Shown: positions 32,637-44,112, counted from the stretch's first letter. The stretch is 64,000 nt of DNA from Oreohelix idahoensis (GCA_024509875.1 JAMPIV010003447.1:10001-74000), one strand, 5' to 3'. The notes: generated by a model from the letters alone, not told the origin. Program-made: numbers and translations.

Positions 32637-33369
32637 TTTCTTACCATCAAGTACATACAGTCGAGCTGTTAATGGTCACGCAGTCTGCTCTCAGATACAG
32701 AAGGCAAAGGAAGTCTTCACTGACAGAACTGGCGCTCTCACTGAATTTTCAAAATGTTATGGCCTTCTTTCGCAAGAGGGCAAGTCCTTATTTGGGTCAG
32801 GGCCGACCGACACGGGAAGCAGTACTGCTGCCGTGTGTTGCAAACGCAAATATCGGCATACATTTGACTAGATGTGCAAATATGGAAAACCAGGAATTTT
32901 AATATCTTCCTTATTCCTTGTTCGATTTCCTTCATCTTAGGTTTAAAATACGCCCTGGATTAGTCTTTATCTTTCTATATAATCGTCTTTTACTTACATA
33001 CTTCCATCTTTTCCTAGGCGCAGCCTAAACAGCAAAATTTTAGACTAGCCTAATGTCTCGATGCATTCTATTTCACTTTTCTCTGTTATTATAATACTAT
33101 TTGTGGAAGTCTTTACACCTACTTATACAGTAACAGTCCTATTATTAAATTACTAACCTCTTTCAGGCGGTACTTCGCTCATAATACTGTAGTTTAATTA
33201 CATATCCAACTGGGTTACACAGAATCGAGACTCCATGTTGAATGCGTAATACTTATTGTAAACAAACGAATAGAGACGCTGTTTCATTGGTCCGTCACGG
33301 ATACACTGTTATAAAGTATGGCGTAGTGTTGTGGTAAGAATGACGGGTTGTGAATCAGAATTCACGACA

Positions 33370-33384
33370 AGAGCCCCCCAATTC
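33370..33384 (-). promoter_or_regulatory. Polypurine tract of Gypsy 1
   Basis: The minus strand reads GAATTGGGGGGCTCT directly before the LTR start TGTCGTG. This is the plus-strand primer site in LTR elements. Confidence 0.75.
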
Positions 33385-33469
33385 AAAAGCGTGAACCATC
33401 TGGTTCATCAACAAGGCATTCCTCCAATAGGAGGTTTATTCTTCCTTCCTACTCTCCTGGTTTCCTTCA

Positions 33470-34700
33470 GGTGGGTGACTACTTAAGAAATCTGCCCCAA
33501 CATTCTGAGATCCAGGGATATATTCAATGGTAAACGAGTACGGTTGGATCAAAAGAGACCACCTTAATAACCTTGCGTTACCATGTCTAGCCTGAGCGAG
33601 AAAAGCCAGTGGCTGGTGATCACACTAGATCACGAAATGACTACCATAAAGATATATCTGGAAGTTCTTTATGGCCCAGACCAACGCCAAACATTCTCTC
33701 TCAACCGTTGAGTAATTTCTTTCCGTCTTATTCAATTTGCGGCTTGCATAAGCAACAGGGTTCAATTCTCCGGGCTTTGACTGCGATCTTTACAATAGTG
33801 CTGCACCCAACCCTACGTTGCTAGCATCAGTCCTAACTACAAATTCCTGACTCAGATCTGGAAGTCTCAGTATAGGCCTACTGGTGAGTTTCTGCTTCAA
33901 ATCTGAATACGCTTTCTCATAATCCGCCGCCCACTAAATGTTGTCTGGCTTGCCTTTCTTGGTTAAATCCGTCAGAGGAGCACATACACTGTTGAAATTC
34001 TTAATATACTTCTGGTAAAAACCACGCAGTGAGACAAAGGATCTCACATCTTTCTTTGTTTGAGGTCTTGGTGCTCTCTGACGTTTTTCCAAATTCTTGG
34101 GATCAGGGGTCATATTACCCTGAAAGACTGTGTGTCCCAAGAATTCCAATTCCTGGCAACGAATAAAACATTTAGTAGGGAGAGCGGTCAAATTTGCCTC
34201 TCTGAGTCTATCCAATAACATTTCAAGAGATGATATATGTTCCTCAAATGTTTCTGTAGCTATGAGGATATCATCCATGAAATTGATGATAGCTGGGTTT
34301 TGTAAGGGATCCAATAATTTCCTCATCATCCTGGAGAAAACACTCGGAGCATTCTTCAAACCAAAAGACAACATATTGAACTCATAGTGCCCCTCCGAGG
34401 TGCTAAAGGCCAGCAAGGGTCTGATTTCAGGCTTGACGGGAATCTGGTAATAACCTTTACTTAGATTCACTTTAGAAAAATATTTTGCCTTATTCAACCG
34501 GGCAAACAGCTGATTCGTGTCCGGTAATGGATCCACTTGTGACTCTGTGACAGCATTCAATTTCCTGTAATCGATACAGAGTCTATGTTCACCAGAGGGT
34601 TTCCTCAGAAAAACCACACTGGCGCTATAAAGAGATTCTCTGTGGGAAATTATATTTTCCTGCAATAAGTACTCTATTTCTACCTTTAAAGCTGCTATAT
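33470..34700 (-). pseudogene. Gypsy 1 reverse transcriptase and RNase H
   Basis: RT copies the element RNA and RNase H removes the template. The frame 34665-33934 spans RT: LCIDYRKLNAVT near 34560-34600, KVNLSKGYYQIPV near 34440-34480, LSFGLKNAPSVF and then the catalytic FMDDILIAT near 34265-34290. The first catalytic Asp, normally in a VDLSKGY context, is Asn (codon AAT near 34470), which should abolish polymerase activity. RNase H follows after a stop at about 33931: RTDASNVGLGAALL near 33790-33850, [14 protein letters not shown] and IEYIPGSQNVGADFLS near 33500-33540, with further stops near 33792 and 33625. No integrase lies downstream. Confidence 0.9.
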
Positions 34701-34779
34701 ATTTCAGTCCATGTCCGCATCAATACTTCCAATGAATCGTGTATGTGCCGGCCAACTAACAACGTCACCGGAGCCCTTT

Positions 34780-35010
34780 CTAATGCTGATTTAACCGGCA
34801 GTATACTGAAGTTGGCTGCGCATCGGTCAAATGGTTCATACAGCCCAATCTTCCACTACCTTTTTTTCTGGGGTTTCCTCGCAGTTTCTTTATCAAAGGT
34901 GGCTGACTAGCCACACTTCTATTTTTATCCAGTACCTTGTGTTCCGAACGAAATCTTGTCGGTATGGGATGCGTTGATTCCCCTCCCTGTATAATACGGA
35001 GGATCGCCAT
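34780..35010 (-). pseudogene. Gypsy 1 unassigned pol segment between integrase finger and RT
   Basis: A 76-codon open piece rich in basic residues. It occupies the place where the integrase catalytic core and linker would lie in a Gmr1-like polyprotein, but I see no DDE signature. With 35013-35384 it spans only about 500 bases between zinc finger and RT, so most of the core (usually about 250 residues) seems deleted. Confidence 0.5.
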
Positions 35011-35012
35011 GG

Positions 35013-35384
35013 TTACTGGTTTCTGGTAGACCCTTTGTGAGATGGTACTTTCCTATCCACTATGTCTACCTGTTTATTTTTATTTTCAGGCCTACGTCCA
35101 CCCCAATGCTTCCCTAGGTCCTGTTGGTTTTCCCAACGTGTGGGTTTTACCTTGCTACATTGTGCACAGGCAGTCACATACCGAGCTATGTCTTCAGCGA
35201 TGCTTGGCCAATAATATTGCACTGATGTCCTTTGACAAGTGGTACCGATTTTCATATGTCCAACGTCCGATACAACATGTGCTAGTTCAATAACCTTGTC
35301 CCTGTAAAAAGATGGCAGTACTAGCTGTCCATGCCCATTGGGTCTTGTTCCAGATTTTCTGTACAGCAATCCATCCTTCTTCAT
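35013..35384 (-). pseudogene. Gypsy 1 integrase N-terminal zinc finger (HHCC)
   Basis: After DGLLYRKSG come VIELAHVVSDVGHMKIG and WPSIAEDIARYVTACAQCSK. The pattern H-x6-H then C-x2-C, with the YYWP and YV.AC context, is the H2C2 zinc-binding domain of retroelement integrases. It follows the protease region directly, overlapping by 4 bases in another frame, and precedes RT. That position is unusual for Gypsy elements. Confidence 0.85.
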
Positions 35385-35840
35385 CTAAAATTCTCCTTTC
35401 TTTGGGGGTTATGACTTTTTGGCATTTTGCCAAAACAAGGTTTTAAAGAGTTATCTTCAGCCTGGGCCTTTGTCATCTTTCTCGGATGAATGTTCATTGG
35501 ACTGTCCTCCTCCTTCTTAGGGCTAGACCTGGTCTGGAGTGTTGCCATGATCACAGGTTTTATTGGGTCACCCAAGAAGACATATCTGCTTCCTATTACC
35601 AGCGGGTATATAGGATCATCACTCACTGCTGCTCTTATCACTCCTTCAACGTAGCGAGTCCTGACATTGATCCTTGCTATGGGAAGTGTCATGGTAGCGG
35701 TTCCCTTTAATGCCCCTTGTATCTCCACGGTTTCTGTGGTGTATTGATCAGGGTGCACTAAGGATGCACTCACGACTGAGTCAAATTCCAATCCTGAATC
35801 ATAAAGGCACCATATTTTAGTGCCGTTGCATGTTACTTCT
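35385..35840 (-). pseudogene. Gypsy 1 retropepsin-type protease
   Basis: The minus strand reads WCLYDSGLEFDSVVSASLV near 35765-35820. The DSG triplet with a hydrophobic context is the catalytic loop of retroviral-type aspartic proteases. The later YPLVIGSRYV near 35580-35612 is the flap-distal hydrophobic-Gly segment. A Lys/Glu-rich linker follows, leading to the integrase zinc finger. The upstream join to gag contains stops. Confidence 0.75.
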
Positions 35841-35879
35841 TCACAGGTGGGGGGACGGTGGAGGTCTATCTGACTCTGC

Positions 35880-36730
35880 CAGTTCCTTCCTTCCCTTGTC
35901 CCCAGTTGTAAGGCATGCAGTGTAATATGGAGGGATTTTCTTTCCGCAGTCCTAAGTATTGTGGTTGTTCATTTTACAAATTTTGCACCACTTGTCACCC
36001 TGTCTATAGGGTTTCTTATCTTGTACCTGAGGGTTCCTGTCTCTATGATCAAATTTAGGTTTGTCATAACCTTGTTTGTATTTGTGTTGTTGGTCCCTAT
36101 TGTCAAACTTATTCTGGTTTTGTGGTGGCCTACTACTTTCTCCTTGCTTCCTCTTAACTCCTGCTATTTCTGTCTGGGCTGCCTGATATCTCTCAGCAAC
36201 TGTTAAAATCTCCCCCAATCTCTCTGCTCCTTGTTCCATAAGAAATTTTCTCATGTCTGGAGGCATGGACTCTCTCACTTGTTCCATCATGACCATTTCT
36301 TTTATGTCTTGACATTTCCCCAGAGTAGTCCACTTCTCCAAATAGGTTTCTAATCTGGCAGAGAATTGGTGATAGGTTTCTCCAGGAAGAAGCTTAGCAG
36401 TTCGGAATTTCTTCCTATGCGATTCTGAGTTCTTTTCATAACAAACCAGCAATGCCTGCTTCAAGATTTCATAATCTTCCTGGTCTTCTATTCCGAGTTT
36501 TGCATACACTTTATAAGAAACTCCTCTCAGCCCCTGCGATAACTTAAGGCTTCATTTTTCCTTCTTTAGGCCATAGCTAGTGGCCATTTTCTCATACCTA
36601 TCCAGATATGCCTCTATTTCATCATTTTTCTCCACAAATGGATCCAAATAAGTGCTTCCCCATTTAACCCAAACTCCTTTGCCGTCTGCACTGTAGCAGA
36701 TCGAAATTTTGCCAATTCTGCCATACTCAT
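35880..36730 (-). pseudogene. Gypsy 1 Gag with SCAN-like domain and CCHC knuckle
   Basis: Gag packages the element RNA. It opens MSMAELAKFRSATVQTAKEF at 36730, a start typical of SCAN-type Gypsy Gags, and shifts frame near 36650 to YLDPFVEKNDEIEAYLDRYE. A stop near 36552 follows. The frame 36509-35952 then carries the helical SCAN-like core (YEILKQALLVCYEKNSESH, FSARLETYLEKWTTLG), a basic Gln/Asn-rich stretch, and CKICKMNNHNT with a stop inside the CX2CX4HX4C zinc knuckle. The layout matches the intact Gag at 62518. Confidence 0.88.
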
Positions 36731-39579
36731 ACAATAATATTTTGCAGACACTCAAACGCTCTTATAAGACCAAACTAAAATTAATACAAACACTAATTAA
36801 TTAAGGACTACTGTCAGTGTACCCAGTCACCACAATTTTTGGTTTGTACTCAATGGTACTACAAAGTGCTTTATTAATTCCTACTTCTTATTAAAATTAA
36901 TTTTATTATTTAAAAATATTTCCCTACTGCTTATAGCAAAGTTAGATTTTGCTGGGGAGGTTATGATGGTATCCTAAAAAGAATGAAATCCGTGTATGTA
37001 TTAACCGTGTGAGGTCAAGCACATGTAGGCCCCTGACTCTATAAATGATAATAATGAATTATGTGCAGGGAACCTAACGCTACCTCCCTAGATCTCACAC
37101 GGTCACTATTTTGGCTCTAGTGTCTGGTGTATGATGTACCTAGTGTCTAGAGGAGAAATGAAATGATGGTACACAACACAAAACACTTTAAGTTTCTCCG
37201 AGGAAGTGAATAAACACCTGTGGTTAAGTTTTTCTTTAAATTTGATAATTTTTTGTACAATTTATTTTGCCTGTCCAGTCATATCTTTGGACAGGTCTTT
37301 GAAAATTAGGACAAGATAGTTTACAGAAAACATCAACTAAAATTGTGTGGACAATCTGCCCAAATAACTACAAAGTTAATATATGTCTTTCCTGTTGGAA
37401 TGTTCACATCTTACACTTTATTTATCTAATAGGGAGAGTCACTGTGTATGAGGGGCTGTATTATCTTCATATCCCATAAACTTCCTGAGTATGATTTGAA
37501 ATACCAGTGTTTATTTAAAACGAAACTGTCAGATATACCCAGGTCCTTAACATATCACCTGGGGTTTCTTGTTGAATGATAAGATAGTGTGTAGTTGCAG
37601 AAATATCGATATCACATCACACACCCAAGCTCCTGCTGTTATCTCTTGACAGCATACATGAATTGTCGGAGACTTCTTGGCGTTATCGTCACTCCTCAGG
37701 TTTCCTGTTACCAGCTGGCAACAGGAAATAAAACCTCTGCAACAAAAGGACACCCTGGCCTTTTACATCTGATCACTTATTCTTTTATTTAATTTCATAC
37801 GTGGGTATGGGGTCAGCCTCGCGTGCATTTCAGGTGCACTCGCCCCTAATTTTACATGACTCCCACCTTGCTGTGACCACACCTCAGGTCCCTATGGCAG
37901 ATACGCCACTGTACGTTTACATAGTTTTCCTCAATAAAATAATGTGGGGTAACCACATTTCCTTTTATATGTTTTTCTCTTCTTTTCTTTTATATATATA
38001 AATGCTTCAGGCATGTTTAACAGTGTTCATGGAACACAGAGGCTTACTAACATCTTTCTAATGCAATAATATTCAAACATAATCATGACAACATACAACA
38101 GTTAGATACATTTCAATGTGAGGACTCAACAATGTCTGCTCCCGACATGTCCTTCACTTTCCCCCAATAGCAGTATCTAACTTTGGCAGTGGGATTAAAC
38201 ATATGAATTCATAAAGCATTCTTACCACAAATTTTCAAGAAATATAAACAAATGACGCTGACTTGCAAAGAAGTGGCCTCAGTTTCTTCTGCTCCGTCCA
38301 GACTGTGAAATACTTATTTAGTTATTTAATTTTAAATTTATCACAGCTGTTCTCAGCGTATCTGAATAAAAGTTTTGTTCAACTGGCAATGAATAGTGAA
38401 AGCTTCTTGCTAATATTTACTAGCACTGGCCAATCGAAAGCTTGCGACTACCAGAATTCAAATGCAGTTTTTGAAAAAACAAAAATTATTCCAAACAAAC
38501 TCTGCGTCTGGTAGTCTATTGGCCAGTCTGCTTTAGTTATGCCCAATACAAAAAGATGTTTCGTTTTGGATTACATTTTTCCTACCGCTCCCCTTTCCCT
38601 ATTATACTCTTTTTACCCAAGCGAATTTGAATTTCCTCAATGCCTCTCTTCTAAGCTCGCGTCCCCACTACCGTTATAAAAAACAAGCACGAACGACAGT
38701 CTGTCTGGTCGAGCGTCCGTAGACATTTAGTATTTTCTCAATAACTTGGCTAATACTGGGACTATCATATTATTTAAAACAGATTCTTGCTCAGTGAACT
38801 CTAAGCTATACTACCATATGATTTTTATGGTCAGATTCATTATGGTTTAGATTTTCAATTTTCGTCATAGTCAAACGTCAAATAAAATTTTTACACAAGA
38901 CGGCCATCTTCCCCTCTCGCTAGCATGTATTTTTCAAATAACTACTTGTTTTAGTGACGTCAGAAATACTACCGCGAGAAGAAAAAAAAATTGTCTGCGT
39001 GTTTGCCACTGTTGGCTTTGTCGCAGCGTGTATATATGCATGGCAGAATGTGTCAAGCGAAGCGGGGTTTTGAGCGGCGGGTTAAGAATTGGCGTTAATT
39101 ATTTGTATTGTATCGTGTAACACTACCAAAAAATGTAAGGATTGCTACTGATTACCAGCGTTAAAGTCAAAATTTTACGTTAATTCAGATAGTTATTTTG
39201 CGGCACACTTCCGCAAAATCGTTAATAATAAGGCTAGGCTGCAGAATGTATGCAGCAGATCTGGCAAAATGTTAAATATTGGTAGTACGTTTTCGAAACC
39301 GAAACTAAAACTCGTGTTAGATTTTTACCGTGGGATCGTTCTATAGGCTTTAGCACTGCACAAAAGGCAGCATTGCTGGCGTGTGAGAGCATTACCGTCA
39401 GACACAATAGGGCGGGTTTATTTATTATCATTTTATGACTAAAATCTTACTGAAATGAGCGATTATTCTCGCAGATTTTACTACACTGCTAACTCATAAG
39501 ATGTAAGTGATACTATAAAGCTGAATGTCTCAAAGAAAAGACCCCAGGGTAGTAAGGGTATCCCGGACTGAGACTCCAG
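36731..39579 (-). other. Gypsy 1 leader between 5' LTR and gag
   Basis: About 2.8 kb without coding similarity, long for a Gypsy leader. It may hold a small unrecognised insertion. A 10-bp inverted repeat, ACCGTGTGAG/CTCACACGGT, lies at 37004-37013 and 37094-37103. A pyrimidine-rich ATTAATTTTAG, acceptor-like, lies just upstream of the gag start. TGGAGTCTCAGTCCGGG adjoining the 5' LTR (39562-39578) could be the primer binding site; the matching tRNA is not identified. Confidence 0.55.
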
Positions 39580-40394
39580 TGTCACTAGAGGGTGTTAATA
39601 TTGTTTAAAATATAAGATATCCTGGACACAATTTGTATCAGGTGATACCAGGATAGTGCCAGATAAGAGACTGGTCTTAGAAGCAATACCACCTTCTCTG
39701 AAAAAAGTAAGGGTGTCTAGACATCAAAGGTAAGATCAAGCGGCATAAGTCCCTAGGTATGATGATAGTGTATTATCATAGGTTCCTAAATTCTCCTCTC
39801 AAGATCCTCCTCTGTTTATAATGTTAAGCTCTGCTAGGGGTATTACTAAACTATTTACCAACAAGAACTGTAACTTAACTTAAATAATTCAAGTAAGTCT
39901 GTTGGTAAATATTTACAATTTATTTTATACAAGTTTTTCTTTTCTTTGTGAAAATCTTTCACTGAACTCAAAATTTAATTACAACATTAAATGAATAAAA
40001 TCACTTGTAAAATGTTAAAAATTATCTACAGTCTTTAAATTTGTAGGAAAGTTCTTCTCTCTTGGCTGAACTCACTCTGGTTGTAGACTGTCTAAATTTT
40101 AGAATCAATAAAAGTTCCTCAGTTACTGAATTTCTATCGATTACTGATCAGAAATTAGCCTGTCTAATTGCACTGAGTTTTCCTCATTAACTATTGTCTT
40201 AGATGACTTAGTTATTATGGTCTATCTGGTTCTAAACTGAACAGTAGCCTTGTTTGGCCACTTATCTCCTTTTCTTGTTTTGAAGCCTGTCTCACTTCGG
40301 TTCTGGAAAGAAAGATCAACTGAGATTCTTCCAGGCCTTGGATACTGGGTGGCTGTCCCTCTAGACAAAAAGGGCGCTTGCACCACTAGCTCCT

Positions 40395-40883
40395 TTAGTT
40401 TTGGGCTGGCTCTTTACAAGTATACGTGTGGTACAGGATGTAACCGGAAATACAATTGTTAACCACTGTATTGTCTATCTCTATTTCCCTAACACAGATG
40501 TAGGGGATGAGAGACAGTTTCAGACAGAGTGCAAGTAGACGCACAGGGCATAATAAATCAGCAATAACACAATCCAGTTCACTGTGAAGATAATCTTTCT
40601 CCACTTCCTTGGTCACAACTAGCTGTCCGTGATTCGCCTCCATACAGTTATTAAGTTTTGTTGAAAATACTATGTGATATTTTAAACAATGCAGTAATAC
40701 AATTCCTTTCATCCTTTCCTTTGTTCCTGGTGTGTGTCCCATTCCTTCAAGAAATAATTCTTTAAATGCTTTACTAAAACTATGAACACACTTTCCGCTG
40801 CCATTCTCATTTATTTGAATATACACAGGCTTGGCTTCGCCTCCAGAAATAACACAGTAGTTGTATAACACATTTTTACACAC
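40395..40883 (-). CDS. LTR-borne 162-codon ORF, copy in 5' LTR
   Basis: Same frame, same length and same ends as the copy at 32035-32523, with no stop. Ten residues differ, for example Ile to Val at 33, Arg to Lys near 67 and Asp to Val near 135. The product is unknown. The persistence of an open frame in both copies is notable, but the substitution pattern gives no sign of purifying selection. Confidence 0.35.
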   Translation of the reverse strand: MCKNVLYNYCVISGGEAKPVYIQINENGSGKCVHSFSKAFKELFLEGMGHTPGTKERMKGIVLLHCLKYHIVFSTKLNNCMEANHGQLVVTKEVEKDYLHSELDCVIADLLCPVRLLALCLKLSLIPYICVREIEIDNTVVNNCISGYILYHTYTCKEPAQN

Positions 40884-40901
40884 TTCCTAACGCACCATTA
40901 A

Positions 40902-40906
<5 letters not shown>

Positions 40907-40965
<59 letters not shown>
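40907..40965. repeat. (TA)n microsatellite within 5' LTR
   Basis: Allelic in position to 32552-32634. Confidence 0.95.
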
Positions 40966-40967
<2 letters not shown>

Positions 40968-41702
40968 TTTCTTACCTTCAAGTAGTATATACAGCCGAGC
41001 TATTAATGTTCACGCAGTCTGCTCTCAGATGCAGAAGGCAAAGGAAGTCTTCACTGACAGAAATGGCGCTCACGCTGTATTTTCAAAATTTTATGGCCTG
41101 CTTTCGCAAGAGGGCAAGTCCTTATATAGGTCAGGGCCGACCGACACGGGAAGTAGTACTGCTGCCGTGTGTTGCAAACGCAAATATCGGCATACATTTG
41201 ACTAGATGTGCAAATATGGAAAACCAGGAATTTTAATATCTTCCTTATTCCTGGTTCGATTTCCTTTATCGTAGGTTTAAAATACGCCCTGGATTAGTCT
41301 TTATCTTTCTATATAATTGTCTTTTACTTACATACTTCCATCTTTTCCTAGGCGCAGCCTAAACAGCAAAATTTTAGACTAGCCTAATGTCTCGATGCAT
41401 TCTATTTCACTTTTCTCTGTTATTATAATACTATTTGTGGAAGTCTTTACACCTACTTATACAGTAACAGTCCTATTATTAAATTACTAACCTCTTTCAG
41501 GCGGTACTTTGCTCATAATACTGTAGTTTAATTACATACCTAACTGAGTTACACAGATTTGAGACTCCATGTTGAATGCCTAATACTTATTGTAAACAAA
41601 CGAATAGAGACGCCGTTTCATTGGTCCGTCACGGATACACTGTTATAAAGTATGACGTCTGTTGTGGTAAGAATGACGTGTTGTGAATCAGACTTCATGA
41701 CA

Positions 41703-42833
41703 CCAAGTTCAGTTGTGAACAGGAGTTGCCATAGAGACAAATTAACATTTTAAATAGTAAAGTTAACTGGACTTACAAATACCCAGTTATTTATTCAATT
41801 TTATCAGCCCACTGTGACGTAATGCAAATATCATTACTATCTGACTTTTGACAGTGGTATCAACGGATTTATCCAGCAAGTTACGCTGTTTCAAAATCGG
41901 CAATCACCACAGAGCCAGCCGATAGGATTTACCATCACCATCATAAATAACACGTTTTAGCAACCAGATGTTTCCTTAGTACTGTGAACACCAGATCTCG
42001 GTTTTCCATTAACTATTCGAGGTGACATTTGTTGATCCAGGAATACACCACCAAGTTTGACGTCCCCCTCCTAAAAATCTTATTTGTTAAAGAGGGTGGA
42101 CTGGGGCAGACTTGGATAATACCCCTGACACTTTATATATTCAGGAACCATTGTAATTCCAAAGGAACATCACCAGAATAGGGTTAGCGTGATTGATGTG
42201 GCCACGTATGACAGAGAGAGTGAATATTTCCTTAGTTACATAAACTGTACCCTCATTTATTTTCTTTGCTTAAATATTGTTTACTTTACGGGATAGCATT
42301 TAGAAGGAACTTTGTTCTGTTCTTTACTGTCTATTCTGTAACATAGTGCTAACCTTTGATCTTTGGGGTTATTAACTTGTTGGGGTTTTTTTTCTCAATA
42401 AGGGGGAGGGCACATGCACTCTGATATTGTCTATGTATGAATTCTGATTTATTTGATCTTTCTTAGATATTCGATGTTGTAAAGTTTAATGATAATAAAC
42501 AACAAAAGAACTTAACTTTGTGTGTTGGTCAGACCCATACCCAATTTACCATAGTTTTTTCACGTTTGTGTGTCTTGTTGTAACATAATTGTGTATGTGT
42601 GTTTAGTTAAACTTATATTTCTAGATAAAGGGAGGTGCAAGATTGTCTTATACTAAAAGATAGTCGTATAGATAGGCTGGACTAGAGAACTTCTCATTCC
42701 AGAGACAGATCTTCTCCTTAAACTATCCACTCGTGAAATCCATTCTCAGACCTTTACTTCTCACGTACTATCACCATCCACTCTACTCAGGCGGGACCAT
42801 AAATATTTTTCAAACCTATCTAAATTTACGACA
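41703..42833 (+). mobile_element. Solo LTR 3, right half
   Basis: Starts with the second CCAAG copy and continues the LTR interrupted at 31217. AATAAA lies at 42494-42499, followed by a TGTGTTGGTCAG segment. The final 340 bases match the ends of solo LTRs 1 and 4, and it closes AAATTTACGACA at 42833. GTATT follows at 42834-42838. Confidence 0.87.
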
Positions 42834-42838
42834 GTATT
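42834..42838. repeat. GTATT target duplication of solo LTR 3, right
   Basis: Partner of 29574-29578. Confidence 0.92.
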
Positions 42839-44112
42839 CTTAGCCCGTACTCGATTACTGAAATCACGAGGAGATGATACAGTAGAAACAACAGTCTCTG
42901 TTCCAAGAGCACAGCAGCCATTTTTAAAGGCTGCCAGTCTTCGCTTGCACTTCTGTATGATCAGTTCGACATGATACTTGAACGATAGCCCACGATCAAA
43001 CGTTACTCCTTGATACTTCAGCCTGTCTTGCCTTTCAATGTTCTGCCCAATGAAAGTGATGTCTGGAAGGTCTGCTTTCACTATGGATTTGTTCAAAGAG
43101 CACCACGTCACACAGGCCTTGTTGGGAATGACATTTGAGCCTCTTTCCTCACACCATTTAGAAACCACCTGTAGTGTCTCTTGTATGCCTTGGACCATTT
43201 CCTGTCTGTCTGAGCCAGTTCTGTACATGAGTATGTCATCTGCGAAAGTTAATGTTCGTCCCAGTCCTGTTGGTTGAAAGATTGCTACTTTTGCTGTGTA
43301 GATGTTAAACAGCACTGGTGATAGTGGCGAACCCTTGGGTTAGTCCCGGGCAAATGCGCCTTGGTTCTGATGTCCAAGTTCCCAAGCGAAATGCAACTGA
43401 TCTCTCCATTAAGGTAGCTGCTCTCCACCTCGTTATCCAAGGGTTTACACCACATGCCATTATACAGTCTATTAGGGTTGCAAAGTCCACATGTTATAAG
43501 CATCCTCTAGGTCAATCGCGACAGCCAGTTTCTCTTTTACCCTGAAATCCCTCGTACACATCGTAAGCAAACGTTCCAGCGTTACCTCATGTTGTTTTCT
43601 TAGGCCTATACTACCCAGGGTATCAGGAAGGATGTGCGCATTTTCGAGGTGGCTCATTACTTGTCTTCCAACTATCTTTTCAAGTAATTTACCACAGACA
43701 TTATGTAGTGTGACAATTTGATAGCTGTTGAGCAGTGTGTGGTCTTTGCCAGGTTTAGGAAGTGTCGGAAGGTAACTGTGTAGCCAGTCTTCCAGCACCT
43801 CAGCATTCTTTATGCTGGTATTGAAATCGCTCACCATGTTTATAATGGCTGTGTCGTCGAGCTGTTTAATGTGATGGTATTGTACACCATCCGGACCCGG
43901 AGCAATGTTTCTGCTGGTTTTCAATGTTTACACCACTTCCTCTTCAGAAATGAGATCGAAGTATATTGGCCCCTTAGGGCATTTTCCAGCACACTGTCCT
44001 TTATTTTCAGGAGAGCACTTTTGTCACCTTTATCCGTTTGATCCCCATATCGATTGAATAATGCTCTTCCCTTCTCTTCGTTCGTCTTCAGGCTTAGTCC
44101 TGTAGACGCCAT
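42839..44112 (-). pseudogene. LINE B reverse transcriptase
   Basis: Blocks in order are SRNIAPGPDGVQYHHIKQL near 43900-43915, SYLPTLPKPGKDHTLLNSY near 43740-43785, then VAIDLEDAYN near 43500. The GLTQG template-grip motif lies near 43340-43350, and the catalytic TFADDILMY near 43225-43250 with the FADD box intact. A small frameshift near 43480 and another near 43320 break the frame. The last residues (SVIEYGLRI in the proper frame) are completed on the far side of the nested LTR, at 29573. Confidence 0.88.

Larger units (their letters stand above)
31218..33369 (-). repeat. Gypsy 1 3' LTR (2152 bp)
   Basis: On the minus strand it opens TGTCGTGAATTC and closes CTCTCGTGACA. It matches 39580-41702 along its whole length with scattered substitutions. 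A TTTATAAC TATA-like box lies about 50 bases inside the 5' end, and AATAAA near 31560 is about 340 bases before the 3' end. A (TA)n tract occupies 32552-32634 and an open 162-codon frame 32035-32523. Confidence 0.93.
31218..41702 (-). mobile_element. Gypsy 1: complete but decayed LTR retrotransposon, Gmr1-like order
   Basis: A 10485-base element in minus orientation with LTRs at 39580-41702 (5') and 31218-33369 (3'). A G-rich polypurine tract sits before the 3' LTR, and CCAAG duplications flank the whole. The internal part holds, in order, a leader of about 2.8 kb, gag with a CCHC knuckle, a retropepsin, an integrase zinc finger, RT and RNase H. Integrase normally follows RNase H in Gypsy elements. 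Here its zinc finger lies between protease and RT, and RNase H ends close to the polypurine tract, as in the Gmr1 group. The integrase core appears deleted. Many stops make the element non-autonomous. Confidence 0.9.
39580..41702 (-). repeat. Gypsy 1 5' LTR (2123 bp)
   Basis: On the minus strand it opens TGTCATGAAGTC at 41702 and closes CTCTAGTGACA at 39580. It is co-linear with 31218-33369. Differences are scattered substitutions and the length of the TA tract, which indicates some age since insertion. Confidence 0.93.

Noticed and set aside
32672..32902. 76-codon plus-strand frame present in both Gypsy 1 LTRs (also 41006-41236)
   Set aside because: Antisense to the element, no motif. Its presence in both copies follows from the LTR duplication itself.
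36830..36850. TTGTGGTGACTGGGTA (minus) as a primer binding site close to gag
   Set aside because: It would need an LTR ending there, but the LTR pair with target duplications ends at 39580. No second LTR copy matches this place.
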